Source: Pyronema omphalodes
Lineage: Eukaryota; Ascomycota; Pezizomycetes; Pezizales; Pyronemataceae
NCBI GenBank assembly: GCA_024516155.1
Contig: JAJJXM010000106.1
Coordinates: 1-64,000, forward strand
DNA length: 64,000 bases
Direction of reading: 5' to 3'
Numbering within the stretch: position 1 is the first letter of the stretch; each line of letters starts with the position of its first letter. The notes under the pieces are model-generated. The model was given only the letters and a program-made list of their open reading frames with translations. It was not told the origin of the DNA and searched no databases. Made by a program: the position numbers and the translations under genes. Shown here piece after piece: positions 18,970 through 29,928 of this stretch.

Positions 18970-21900
18970 GTACAACTCATCAGCGGCGACCCTCCGGATA
19001 ATATCACATAACCTGAACCGCAGCACCACCGCCCTCACAACGCTGTTGAACACAGCGAACGTAAACACAGACATCATTCTCGTCCACGAGGTGAATGTCA
19101 AAGATCCCAAGTTTGTAGTCACACACCCTGATTTTGTTTTGCTTCTTCCCCCTCGTGCCCACCACAAGACCAACCGCACTGCCGCATATGTCTCCCGGCT
19201 CGACCCCCACGTTCGAGTCACACCCAGACCGGATGTCAGCGGAGACCCCGACCTCCAGGTCCTAGAGGTCAGCACCGACCTTATCCCCTCTTTTTACCTC
19301 CTCAACGTCTATAACGAACGTGACCCCAACACCAAAATCTACACCATCCCCCGCGCGCTTACCCCCCTTACCCTCCTGCGTCGATTCGTTATCACAGGGG
19401 ATCTCAACTCCCACCATCCTCTGTGGAACTCCCACGCACGCAGAACAACACAGGCCGACGAGCTCGTCGAATTGTTGGAATCGCACAACTGGCGGTTGGT
19501 GAACGTCCCAGACGTCCCAATCCACCAATACAAGGACGGCACAGGCTCATCGGTCCTGGACCTGACCCTGGCTTCCCCATCGACGGCAAGGGAAATAACA
19601 AACTGGGCCATCGACGACGCAATAGCCACAGGCTCGGACCATGAGGTCATCTATTTTCAACTTAACTCTCTCCATCCAGACCACACGGTGACCCCCCTCG
19701 CAACGACTCGTCTAAACTGGAACAAAACGGATTGGGACACATTTACCAAGGAGCTCAAGCTCCTCGCGAAGGCCAGACACCCCTACTGGACACACCTTCG
19801 CGCCAACCCCTCCGCAAGCAACCTCGACAAATGGGCCGCCCTACTTCGAGACTCCATACAGAGTGCAGCGTCAAAAGCCACCCCGACCCTATCACCCACC
19901 CCGCGCTCGAAAAGGTGGTGGACTGAGGAAATCCGCCACACCCGTCGTGAAATGACCGCCGCCAGACGCCGATGGAAGCTTTCCCGGCTCCCCACTCACC
20001 ACGACGAATACAAACGCCTCCGTAACAAACACTACAGAACAGTGCGCTACGCAAAGACTCGCTGTGGAAGGAATACCTCGCAGCAGCGGAAGGCCCGGAC
20101 ATCTGGGCGGCGTTCCGTTTCACGAACCCTCGTCGCACCCAACTGACGCCGCCGGTCAAAGGCATGGTAGGAGGCACAGAGAAACTGTGCGTTGACTTCG
20201 AGAGTAAGGTTGAAGCCTTTCAGGCGCTTTCCCCCCCCGCCCCCAACTACCCCCCACGCCCATAACTCCCGCTCTCCCCCCGAAATCCCTTGGCACACAT
20301 TCACCCCCGACGAAATTCGTACTGCTATTTTTACCTCTTCCCCGAAAAAGGCCCCTGGCCCTGACACCATCACGTTCGCATGCCTTAGAAAAGCATACGA
20401 CGCGAGCCCCCACGCGTTCAACGCACTGTACTCGGCGCTCGGTAAGAAAGGATACCACCCGAAGTGCTGGCGAGAAGCCACCACGGTGATCATGCCAAAG
20501 CCAAACAAGCCCGATTACAGCGCGGTGAAGGCGTACCGACCGATCGCATTGCTTAATTGCATGGGAAAGGTTTTGGAAAAATTGATGGCGACGAGACGCA
20601 GCCTTATGGCGGAGTCACACGACATCCTGCATGCAGATCAGATAGGCGGGCGCCCTAAACGCTCGGCTATCGACGCTGCGATCGCACTAACGCACGAAGT
20701 CGAAGCGAACGCTAGCCGTCGCCTAGTCACTTCTGCATTATTTTTAGACGTACGAGGCGCGTTCGACAACGTCTCCTCGGATAGACTGCTCGCGGCGATG
20801 CGCACACTAGGCTGCCCCCAAGCAGTTACCTCGTGGTGCTCCTCCTTCTTGAACGACCGTTCCACCGCCCTCTCATTCGACGGCAGAACAGACACCCAGC
20901 GACCAATCAGAACCGGCATCCCTCAAGGCTCGCCGGCATCCCCAATCCTTTTTCTTATCTATCTCCGACCCCTCTTCGACGCCCTACAGAATGCCCACCC
21001 CACACTTTGGACACCCAGCTACATGGACGACGTAGCCCTTGTTGCACACGGCCGCTCCAGAGAAGACAACGCCAGAGAACTAGAATCCGCCGCTCGAACC
21101 GCCTTTCGCTGGGCGCCGCAGAACGCAGTAGCCTTCGATGACTCTAAGTCGGAGTTACTACACTTTCACCGTTCGCGCACCGACAATCTGACAGAAGGAG
21201 TCAACGTCCGTCTTCCAAAAGGCACGGTAGTGACCCCGGGAACAAGAGGAGGAAAAACAGACGTAGTTAGATGGATCGGAATTTATTTCAACAGAAAACT
21301 TTCCTTTGTACATCATGTAAAAATTAGACTAACGGGCGCTGCTAGATCCCTCAACGCCCTCCGAAGCCTAGTGCGTCACGAGACAGGTTTGTCTTCCTCA
21401 GCAACTCGTACCCTTCACATTGCGTGCGTCATTTCTAGGTCCGACTTCGGCTCTGAGATCTGGTGGACGGGCCAAAAAAGTCTCGCCAACCTCATTCAAA
21501 CCCAACGAAACTCAGCACTCCAACGAATCCTAAACGCCTTCCACTCGACACCGATAATCGCCCTCCACAATGAAGCCGCCATACCCCCCGTTTCAGTCCG
21601 CTTGCAACACCGCACCCGGAAATACGTCCTGCGCCTTCTCTCCCTCCCCCCTCACCACCCCGTTGTGAAACGCTGCCCCTCCTCCTTCCCCGTGCCCCTA
21701 CACCTCCACACTTCCATATGCAACCCCTACGAATACGACCACCAGTGGCAGTCCCCCGGTAACGCCCCGTCACGTCTCGTCAGCATGCTATGATCAGTGA
21801 GCAAATGGGTGCTACCTGATGAGGATATTGAGAATACGGCCCGCCCAAACCGCACCCCATGGCGCCGCAACCCCACCCGAACGTCAATTTCACCCCTCCC

Positions 21901-22963
21901 CAAGACCGATGCGGCCGTCGAACACGCCAAACTCCTTAACACCTTACGCACCGACCCAACCAACGTCATCGCATACACAGACAGATCCCAGCTGGAAGGC
22001 CGCACTGGCGCGGGATACAGTATTACCGACGGATTACCGCGATGACCCGACGAAATCATCCCCATGGGTGACACAACGGAAGTCTTTGATGCAGAGCTGT
22101 GTGCCATCCACGACTGCCTCGCGAGCTGCCTAAAGATCCTCCGACTCAACAACCTCACCCGCCGCCACATTGACATATTTACGGATAACCAGGCAGCGAT
22201 TCTCCGCGCCTCCCGCACCATGTACGGCCCGGGACAGGAACTCGCTCTCTCAATCTACGAAATAGCCTCCTCCCTCCACCAACAACAAACGTATATCACC
22301 CTCCATTGGGTCCCGGGACACAACAACATATCCGGCAACGACTCCGCCGACCTCATCGCGAAGAGAGCAACCTCCCTCACCCCCACCGAGTTGCCCCCAG
22401 TCTCCATGTCTTGGATCCGACGGCAAGTCCGGGAGCAATTTATTACCGACTGGATCGACTGGTACACCTCAGCCAAGAAGCCGAAAACCTACCACGCCCC
22501 CCACTGTCGACGCCTCGATCCCGCCTATACCTCCCACCCACGCAAGATTTCCACAGCCATACTGGGACTACGAACCGGCCACGGGTATTTCTTGGATTGC
22601 CTCGCGCACCCCCCTACCGATCGTTACCCCTCCCGCTCCTGCCCATGCCCCATGCACCCCCCACAAACCCCTAAACACCTCCTATTATCTTGCCCACAGT
22701 ACACTACGCAGCGGACTGAACATCGCCGAATACTCAAACTCCCACGAAGACGACAACTCACCCTCTCCACCATCCTCTACACCACCGCTGGCACCAAGGC
22801 CCTCGCAACCATGATCTCCGAGACTAAAGTCGCGACCGCCGAATTGGCGCACAGGAAGCTAAGTACCCTCCCCGCTGAGGAGGAATCTCCTGTCGCACTA
22901 ACCACTGGCTGGGGGACGCTGCTGGACCTAACGGACGAGCATGCAAACACCCCAAACAACTGA
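18962..22963 (+). pseudogene. LINE-C1 ORF2: endonuclease, RT, RNase H; frameshift and stops
   Basis: An APE-type endonuclease comes first (ISHNLNRSTTAL, ILVHEVNVKD, ITGDLNSHHPLWNS, TGSDHEVIYFQL). A frameshift occurs near 20065, and the Pro-rich linker leads to the RT in the frame of 20192-21793 (FLDVRGAFDNVSS, PQGSPASPILF, YMDDVALVAHG). TGA codons follow at 21791-21793 and about 22043. RNase H then appears: AYTDRSQLEGRTGAGY, DAELCAIHDC, FTDNQAAIL and WVPGHNNISGNDSAD. A terminal CCHC-like motif (CPCPMHPPQTPKHLLLSC) closes the protein. Both TGA codons could come from CGA by C-to-T change. Confidence 0.9.
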
Positions 22964-22965
22964 AG

Positions 22966-22996
<31 letters not shown>

Positions 22997-23700
22997 AAAT
23001 AATAATAATAAATGAATATACATAGGTACTTCGGGGACGCAGGAGGGAAGGAGGCGAGAGGAAGCGGACGATACAGGAGGCAATGGGAGGAGCAACGGGG
23101 GTTGGTAGCTGGTTACTTTTCTTGTTTGTCTACTGTGTTGTATGGGGAAGTTCGGGAAAGACGGGAGGCTGAGGAGGCGGAGAGACGAGGAGCGCGGGGG
23201 AGAAGTGCGGAGACGGGGACGAGTGAGGGATGATGACGCCGAGGAGACACAGGGGACGAGGGAAGCGAGGCGTGGGGGTAACGGAGGGGAAGGAAGTAGG
23301 GAGAAGGGCAGGAGTAGAAGGAGTGGCGGAGGGGGGAAAGAGGAGAGGCGGTGGTCCGGTGGAGTTATATTTTTCTTTGCTTTTCTGTTATGTTTTGGTT
23401 TGTGGAGGAAATAAAGGTGGAAAAATGGCTAAAAATGGGTGGGGAAGGGTGGAGGATAGAGGGGAACGACCCGGCGTGGTGGCCCCTGAGCGAACAGGGC
23501 TCCTGGAACTGACGACGCGAGATGGACTAAGGCCCAAGAAGAATGGGAGACTACACTCCCAAAAACCTCTGACAGCTCTGGGGCTTACCCAGTCGGGACC
23601 TGGCATCACACCCAGGTGTTTAACATTGTATTTCACTTGTAGATTCCGCCATGACCTTGAGGTTGGATGCGTGTATGAATAAATAAACAAATAAATAAAT
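22964..23700 (+). other. LINE-C1 3' module
   Basis: After the ORF2 stop comes a run of 30 A (22966-22995), then about 700 bp rich in purines. Its end (ggcttacccagtcgggacctgg ... accttgaggttggatgcgtg) is shared with C2, C3, B1 and B2. The tail is a series of taaa-type units. Long spurious frames rich in Arg/Gly/Glu cross it, but they are not conserved and I do not call them. Confidence 0.7.
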
Positions 23701-23725
23701 AACCTTCCATGGCTCCAACAAGGAG

Positions 23726-24401
23726 GACCTCCGCCGATTTGTTTCTCTGCTCCGAATCAAGTTGGTAAGTGAAGAATTACGCTTCCCTACCCCCACAAAC
23801 GAATTTCAAACGCGATGGGACGCCTCCGCGGAAGCGCCCTTGATCAGATCCTGCCATACATCAAAGACAATGATAACAGCTGGGCCCTGAATGATGTCGA
23901 AGATGTTATAAAAATTCTGCAACGGACTTTCGGAAACCCAGACAAGCGCGCAACGGCTCGTTTCAAACTTCAGAACCTCTGCCAGAACAATCATGAATGT
24001 TCCGATTACTACGCCGAGTTCTCCCGCCTAGTTGCCGAACTAAGTTGGGACGAAGCTGCCACTGACCTCCGCCGATTTGTTTCTCTGCTCCGAATCAAGT
24101 TGGTAAGTGAAGAATTACGCTTCCCTACCCCCACAAACGAATCTCAAACGCGATGGGACGCCTCCGCGGACGCGCCCTTGATCAGATCCTTACATACATC
24201 AAAGACAATGATAACAGCTGGGCCCTGAATGATGTCGAAGATGTTATAAAAATTCTGCAACGGACTTTCGGAAACCCAGAAGAGCGCGCAACGACTCGTT
24301 TCGAACTTCAGAATCTCCGCCAAAACAACCGCGAGTTGTCCGATCATTACGTAGAATTCTCCCGCCTGGTTGCAGAACTGGGTTGGGATGAAGCCGCTAC
24401 C
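23726..24401 (+). repeat. 338-bp tandem duplication inside G2 gag
   Basis: Two units (23726-24063, 24064-24401) each start gacctccgccgatttg. They differ at only some positions (for example tttcaaacg against tctcaaacg). G1 has this sequence once, so the duplication arose in G2 or its lineage. Confidence 0.85.
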
Positions 24402-24746
24402 ATGGACGCCGTAAGGAACGGCCTATCCATAGAATTGCATGAGAAGTTGGTTGGCGAACCTCCCACCACTACAATGCATGAGCTTGTCGACCACTGTCAG
24501 AAACTGGACTCTCAGTTGAGAGCCCTGGAGAATCTTCGCAAGCTGCGCACCAACTGCGGCCAAGCCAAATCCACCACCACCACCCCCCCCGCAACAAACC
24601 GCCCCACCCCCGCTACCCAGTCAACCACCGCCTCTTCTAGCACACAGACCACTGCCCAGGGACCCCGCCAGAAACTATCAGCACAAGAACGCACTACCCG
24701 TCTGTCAGAAGGACGTTGTCTCTACTGCGATGGCCTTGGCCACATG

Positions 24747-26952
24747 TTATTATATTTTATTTTATTCATTTTATTTATTCATACACGCATCCAACCGTAA
24801 GGGTATGGCGGAATCTACAAATTAAATACAATGTTAAGAACCTGGGGGTGATGCCAGGTCCCCACTGGGTAAGCCCCAGAGCTGTCAATGTGGGTGGGAG
24901 TGTAGTCTCCCAAGTCTCGCCGTGCAGTTCTTCATCTAGCGTCGTCAGATCCAAGGAGCCCTGTGCGCTCGGAGGCCACCTCGCCGGGTCGATCCCCCAT
25001 TTCCTCCACCCTTCCCCTCCCATTTTTAACTGTTTTTCCGCCTGTATTTCCTCCACAAAGCAAAATCAAGACCAAAGCAAAGTTGAACAGCCGCCGGGCC
25101 ACCTGCGCACCCACTCTCCTCTCCTCTCTCAACTCCTCCGCTGGTGTCTCCTGACTCTTTGCCCCTTGAGACACCCGGGCCAGCCCTGCCCCGCTTCTCC
25201 TCCCCTCTCTCCCCTTCTCCCTCCTTCTTCTTCAGCCTTCTCGCTGCCCCGCCTCGCCTCTCTCCCCTTCTTGTCGGTGGTGTCGTAAGTCCAAGGTTGC
25301 CAATCCCAAGCACAATCTGGACGTTGATGCCTCCGCTCTTGACGACTTCTGCCCAAGTCTTCTTTGCGGAGATGGTTGTCTGTCTGGGTTGGTGGGTATT
25401 CTTACCACCCCTTCCACCATTCTTCGTTGTAGGGGTCTGTTTGGGTATCGCTGCCTTAGATGTCGTCTCCTTCGCTTTCATCTTCTTCTTCTGTGCAGCC
25501 TTCGCCTCCCCAGTCTTCCATCTGTTGGTCTCACCAGGGGCAGTGCTTGGAGTGTCGGGTAGAGGTGTGTCCTGAGCAGATGAACTGTCAGGGTGAGGTT
25601 CCGGTGTCGCTTCGGTCGACGTGATTGCGAGGAGAGGTAGGGGGGACATAGGCTTGAGGGCATCAAGCTTGTCTTGGGCGGCGGTAGCCGCATGTTTCGA
25701 GTGCATCAGGCTTCGCACCGGTGATGTCGCTCTCGGTTTGTGGTTCACCGGTCTTCTGTTTGTCGGTGACGTAGGTTCGGTGTTCTGGTCGCTTACCCTT
25801 CGCTTTCTCCTGCCAGGAGGGTTGCGAACAGCATCCAGGACATCCTGAATGTCATGTTGGACCACCGACAGTTGCATAGTCATCTCTTCCATCGCTGAGG
25901 AAGAGGCCGTGAGGTTCGGTGAGGGGGGCGCCGAAATGACTTGTTGCTGTTCGTCGATTTTTTTCGTCAGAGTGTCTACAGCAGCCTGGAGAGCCGCTGT
26001 TTCAGCCTGTGTAAAGTTGTATGCTGCGCGCAGCTTCGTGTTTTCGTCCAGCAGAATGCTGAATTTCGACATCATGCCTTCGAATCTGTGGCGCATCTCA
26101 TCGCTGTTGTTGCGTATGGTGTCATCGAGGGTATTGAAGCGTCGCTGTGTGTCCCGGTGGATCTGTTGTATCCCCAGGAAGCTGGCTCCAGTCAATTCGG
26201 CTTGGTTGTCGTTCAACAGTTGATCTAGGGTGGCATAGTTGTTGTCAACTGCGATTGCCTTATTAATTGCAGATACACACGAGCGGCGGTAGTCGCTGAA
26301 CCGGCTTTGTTCAGCTGTCGCCTGTTGCTGCGGTGTAGAGGCAGGAGGGGCTGGTGATCCGGCCTGGACCACGCTCAGGGAGGCCTTCCCAGTGAAGTTT
26401 CCATCAACTCCATCACCATTTCCATCGCTTCCATCGGAGGCAGGCTTAGAACCATTACGATAACGGTCTATCAGGGCTGTGTAGGCTTTGTACTGCTCTA
26501 CCAACTGTTTTGTCGTCGGTGGCTGCTGTGTTGAAGCCGAAGGAACTGGTGATCCTGCCAAGACCACGCTCCGGAAGGGCTTTCCAGCGAAGTTTCCATG
26601 AACTTCATCAACTTTTCCATCTCTTCCATCAAAAGTAGGAGTAGATCCATCATGAGGAAGGTCGGCTAGAACATTGTACGCGTTCTCGGACCGTTTCGAT
26701 CATTGGGCGTTGTTCTGTTGTTGTTTTGGCGACATTTCGTGAGGTGGGGTAAGCCAAAACTCGTGAAAACTCTGTTTTTGCGACAAAAGTCAACAAAAAC
26801 AACGTAGAAGTCCCTGAAAATTCAGAGAATAACGTAACATAGTGCTGCGAATCCGAATCCGATGAGAAAACCGGGGGTTTCGGTGCTCGTTGTTGAGAAT
26901 GCAGGGGGGGGGGTCGCCGTTGCCGTGTGGTGTGTTGGGGAAGGGTTCCGCG
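24747..26952 (-). mobile_element. LINE-B2, ORF1-only LINE
   Basis: It is flanked by a 13-bp TSD ccttggccacatg (24734-24746, 26953-26965) within the G2 zinc-knuckle codons. On the minus strand it runs from the B-type 5' end (acaccacacggcaacggcga, C-run) through ORF1. It ends in a C-type 3' module with the tail atgcgtgtatgaataaataa-like at 24747-24790. A dozen extra bases precede the consensus 5' end. Confidence 0.85.
25026..26735 (-). pseudogene. LINE-B2 ORF1 with early stop
   Basis: The start is the ATG at 26735 (MSPKQ), as in B3. Codon 12 is TGA where B3 has CGA. From about 26567 downward the frame is open for 513 codons. Relative to B3 it has an extra copy, about 60-70 residues long, of the segment around the repeated DGNF..K/T..SVV.AGSP motif. 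The coiled-coil-like middle (TKLRAAYNFTQAETAALQAA) and KTWAEVVKSGGINVQIVLG are conserved. The C-terminus runs past the B3 stop position into the 3' module. Confidence 0.78.
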
Positions 26953-27039
26953 CCTTGGCCACATGGCAGCCTCGTGCCCCGCGAAGACTAATGTCAAAGT
27001 TGCAAGTGTTGAATTGTTGAATGTGGAAGAAGATGTTTC

Positions 27040-27084
27040 GGGAAAAGACTGAACCAGCCGCAGGAAGATGGCTCTGCCGCTGGT
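27040..27084 (+). promoter_or_regulatory. Candidate -1 frameshift signal of G2
   Basis: Slippery heptamer G GGA AAA at 27040-27046, then GAC and the gag stop TGA (27050-27052). The stem is ACCAGC (27053-27058) with GCTGGT (27079-27084). The pol frame of G2 is -1 relative to gag. Between G1 and G2 the stop codon changed (TAA to TGA) and the loop changed, while heptamer, spacer and stem did not. Confidence 0.72.
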
Positions 27085-28301
27085 AGGAAGATTATAGCAG
27101 ACACACTATTGTTATCAGGCGCAAGTTATACAGGCAAATTAGAATGTAAACACCTTGTTCTCTCTTGCTCCTTGTTCTTTAATAACCGCTGCGTGAAGAC
27201 AGTAGCGCTCGTTGACTGCTGCGCCACTGGCATCGCATTTGTGGATGGCAATTTCGCCCGCCATCACAAACTCCCTCTGACAACCCTACCCACAGCCCGA
27301 ACGGTCGAAGTAATTGAGGGCCGACCTATATCCTCGGGGAAAATCACCCACTTCGCCCAAGTAGAGTGCACCATCAATGGTCACTCGGAAACCCTCCCCA
27401 TGTTTATCACTAAGTTAGGCCACTACCCAGTGGTGCTGGGTATCCCCTGGCTAAGGAAGAAACAGGACGATCCAATAAGCTTCAGCTCCAATACCGTAGG
27501 CTTTGATTCACAGTATTGCCTGAGGAACTGCACGCCGTTACCAGTGAGCACGACCTGGGTCGAGGTCCTGCACGCGAGGCACTCTCCCGTCTTCCACGAG
27601 CCCGACACAGACTCCATGCCGGAACTGGAAAACCCGGTCCCCGACCCTCCAGACGTCCCTCCGATAGCAATTTCCAGCCCAACCATCTCCGATTTCAAAG
27701 AGATGGTAGAAGATGAAAACCTGACAGTCTTTTCGCTATCGCTCAATGAAATCACCGTTGCCTTGGAAGACAAACCCCCCCTCACGGATGAAGAACTGAG
27801 GAACATGATCCCCAAAGAGTACCATGACTACCTCGACCTGTTCAAGGAAGTCAATGCGTAGGAACTCCCCCCACACCGACCCTACGACCACAAGATCCCG
27901 TTGAAAGAGGGACTCGTTCCCCCCTTTGGTACCCTATACTCGTTATCACGCAACGAGTTACAGACACTAAAAGCTTGGCTAGATGAGAATTTGGAGAAAG
28001 GCTGTCTACAACGCTCCCAATCATCAGCCGCCTCGCCAATACTATTTCTGAAGAAATCGGACGGATCCTTACATTTATGCGTGGATTACCGAAGATTCAA
28101 TGACGGGACCGAAAAGAATCGGTACCCGCTACCACTGATACAGGAAACGATGATGAATCTTTCCAACGCTCAGTATTTTAAAACCCTAGACATCCGCAGC
28201 GCCTATCAGCTGATTAGAATGGCGGAAGGCGAAGAATGGAAAACGGCGTTCCGCGCAAGGTACGGATTATTCGAGTTAAAAGTGATGCCCTTTGGGCTCA
28301 C
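27053..28301 (+). pseudogene. G2 pol: protease and N-terminal RT
   Basis: The protease region carries ALVDCCATGIAFVD (family consensus DCGATG; here Gly is replaced by Cys). The linker has NDEL-like acidic segments, then the RT start follows. A TAG at 27859-27861 interrupts just before [16 protein letters not shown] motifs [17 protein letters not shown] and KVMPFGLT follow. The gene is cut at 28301 by the 3' LTR of chromovirus M, before the YLDD motif. Confidence 0.88.
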
Positions 28302-29049
28302 TTTCAGAATCCGGCTACGCACAGTCGACAGGCGATACAACTGTCAGATTGCTATGCAATCGGGTTCGGCTCTGGACTTCTAGGTGAGTTAGTCGCGGGC
28401 TCAGGCAGTAATTACCTCTTACACAGGATGTCCCTGCAGCGTTTCCTTTGGTATAATCGTCGAGGGTTGGTCTTGGTGGGTGAATAGGTGAGTATTCGGG
28501 ATGGGTAAGTAGGTTGGGATGGGCTGGGTTTGTGGTCACGGTTAGATGATAGAACTTCAGTGTGTAGATAGGATTGTGTAGGTACATAATTGATTGCGTA
28601 CTAAACTAATGAAGAACAAATGTCCCCGTATATACCTTCGTTCCTGTGCTCATGTGATTTCCCGAATTATCTGTCCCGCAGATATTCCATCCATCATGAG
28701 ACACCCTTCGCTGCACCGTGGCTCCCAAACCTAAATAAAACATAAACAAAACACAATACAAGACATAAACAAAACACAATACAAAACATAATCAAAACAT
28801 GATACGAAACATAAGCAAAACACAATACAAAACCGTATTCCAAACCCCCGAGGAAACCCTCCTCGTTCCATCCCGCACTTACCCCCTTGTCCTTCGCTTA
28901 AACCCTAACTCTTCTCGCCTAGCCCTAGCTCCACCTCTTTGCTTAAACCCTAACCGTGACGTACGCCATCCCCAGTGTCACACCCACGAACCACAGCCCT
29001 GCTGTGGTCACAATTCCCCCCAGAAGCATATCTTTAGCGGTTCGTGACA
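28302..29049 (-). repeat. M 3' LTR, about 748 bp
   Basis: On the minus strand it starts TGTCACGAACCGC and ends GGATTCTGAAA, paralleling X (TGTCACAACGG ... GGATTCTGATA). The host bases on its outer side are ctcac (28297-28301). It contains about four and a half copies of a 22-bp unit (acataaacaaaacacaatac) at 28738-28833. It also contains telomere-like aaccctaac runs near 28900-28957. The outer end was set by comparison with X and may be off by a base or two. Confidence 0.75.
28738..28833. repeat. 22-bp tandem repeat in the M LTR
   Basis: The unit is close to acataaacaaaacacaatac, repeated about 4.5 times with point differences. It is A/C-rich on the plus strand and contains no reading frame. 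Confidence 0.8.
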
Positions 29050-29068
29050 GTAGCTCCCCCCTCCAGGC
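29050..29068 (-). other. M polypurine tract
   Basis: On the minus strand ctggaggggggagctac immediately precedes the LTR start. It lies within ORF3 codons. Confidence 0.6.
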
Positions 29069-29184
29069 CGAGACTCCGACGAGGCTTGTCTGAGGTTCCC
29101 CGTGGGGACGAGGTCGGGGTTGTCGCTGGCGACGGTTATTGCAGTTCAGGCGGCGGCATCTGCCGGATAGTCGTTGGCTGCGGG

Positions 29185-29218
29185 TGTCACGGCACACGGC
29201 TGTCCTAGTTCCCTGACA
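29185..29218 (+). mobile_element. 34-bp mini solo LTR of the G1/G2 family
   Basis: The left part (tgtcacggcacacggctg) equals the first 18 bases of the G1 LTR. The rest (tcctagttccctgaca) equals its last 15 bases plus one inserted c. The middle, about 485 bp, is absent. It is flanked by a perfect 5-bp duplication gcggg (29180-29184, 29219-29223). It lies in ORF3 of M and keeps that frame. Confidence 0.8.
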
Positions 29219-29928
29219 GCGGGGAGAGTCTCCTCCGAACCCAGTGCTGGAGTGCTCCGGCAACGAGGACCCCTCGAATGGCGGTGGGGTGTGGTTCGGC
29301 GGTGGTGCCTCTTCCTTTCCAGTGGGTGGTCCGTAAAAGGAGAGCTTCATCGCGAGTCGTTCGGGGTCCCTGTTCGGGGACATGAGGTAGACAGGGACGT
29401 ACCTCTTCTCCATCAAAGTCTCGCTCGAGGTTTCCGAGGCCAGCTCGGGTGCTGTTGGTGGCTGTTCCCCGTTGGGTTGTTATTGGTCCTTCTCCGGGAC
29501 GGGAGTTGGTTCATCCGGTGTCGGGGCGGGAGGTGTTGAGGAGCGGGCTGGCCCCGTGGCGCCGCATCTGGCTTCATGGACGTCCATGTTTACCAAAAAC
29601 CCGCAGTCGTAGCAGACCCTCTTTCCCCGCTGCCAGGCCCGACAGGCCTCCCGAACATCCAGATGTTTCCTCCGGATCACCGCTTCTAACTCGGGAGCGT
29701 GCATCCATCCGCAGTTACATTCTTTGGTTCCTTCCCATCCAGCGGTGGGAAGATAGTTGTGGTTCTCTTTCGATTGTCGATGTGTGGCGCAGTAGTCGTC
29801 GTAGCAAAAGGTCCAGTGTTGGGCATTGTGTGGGGGGATACGTGGTTGTCGGTGGGGGGGGGGGTCCTGGCGGTACAAGCCGCCGGAGTGTTGGTCGTTC
29901 TCGGTGTTTATGGGGCTGTCCATGGTTC

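Larger units (their letters stand above)
16776..23700 (+). mobile_element. LINE-C1, two-ORF LINE with RNase H, 6.9 kb
   Basis: It is flanked by a 15-bp TSD aaccttccatggctc (16761-16775, 23701-23715) within G2 gag. The 5' region has the C signature (ccagcaaagagcgacc, C-run, ctgccttttcaacaacc). ORF1 and ORF2 follow, then an A-run of 30 (22966-22995), a 3' module of about 700 bp and a tail of taaa units. It appears full length, but both ORFs carry frameshifts or stops. Confidence 0.9.
14464..27052 (+). pseudogene. G2 gag, in four pieces
   Basis: Pieces: 14464-14490, 16228-16775, 23716-24746 and 26966-27052. They are separated by LINEs B1, C1 and B2, whose TSDs show clean insertion. The capsid domain and the CCHC knuckle can be aligned with G1 throughout. 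The knuckle is split by B2 right after CLYCDGLGHM. The third piece contains a 338-bp tandem duplication (23726-24063 and 24064-24401) that is not a multiple of three and so breaks the frame by itself. The frame ends with SGKD and TGA at 27050-27052. The C-run that is shifted in G1 is in frame here. Confidence 0.85.
13662..28301 (+). mobile_element. G2, second copy of the G1 chromovirus family
   Basis: The 5' LTR (13662-14199) is followed by leader, gag, protease and the first part of RT. The family is the same as G1, with the same leader start (ttacattcgatc), gag start and frameshift signal. It is cut into pieces by LINEs B1 (14491-16212), C1 (16776-23700) and B2 (24747-26952), each with a 13-15 bp TSD. 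At 28302 chromovirus M enters the RT just after MPFGLT. The remainder of G2, including its 3' LTR, must lie to the right of the window. It sits in LINE-E. Confidence 0.88.
28943..29923 (-). pseudogene. M ORF3: Cys/His-rich protein with C-terminal membrane segment
   Basis: The ATG at 29923 lies 5 bases after the pol stop (29931-29929). The frame has 326 codons with one internal TAA (29482-29480). Residues about 35-105 hold a Cys/His-rich region: WTFCYDDYCATH, KECNCGWMH, RVCYDCGF and EARC, so zinc binding is likely. A Pro-rich linker follows. The last 30 residues (DMLLGGIVTTAGLWFVGVTL...) are hydrophobic enough for a membrane helix. They are encoded inside the 3' LTR, across the polypurine tract. 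A 39-bp insertion (mini LTR plus TSD) adds 13 in-frame codons. I recognise no function; it could be env-like or accessory. G1 has no such ORF. Confidence 0.65.

Noticed and set aside
21791..22045. Repeat-induced point mutation as the cause of stops
   Set aside because: A few CGA-to-TGA stops (C1, B2) fit C-to-T change, but most damage is homopolymer slippage, insertions and other substitutions. Dinucleotide indices would be needed.
23012..23682. Several long Arg/Gly/Glu-rich plus-strand frames
   Set aside because: They lie in the LINE-C 3' module, have low-complexity composition and are not conserved between C copies.
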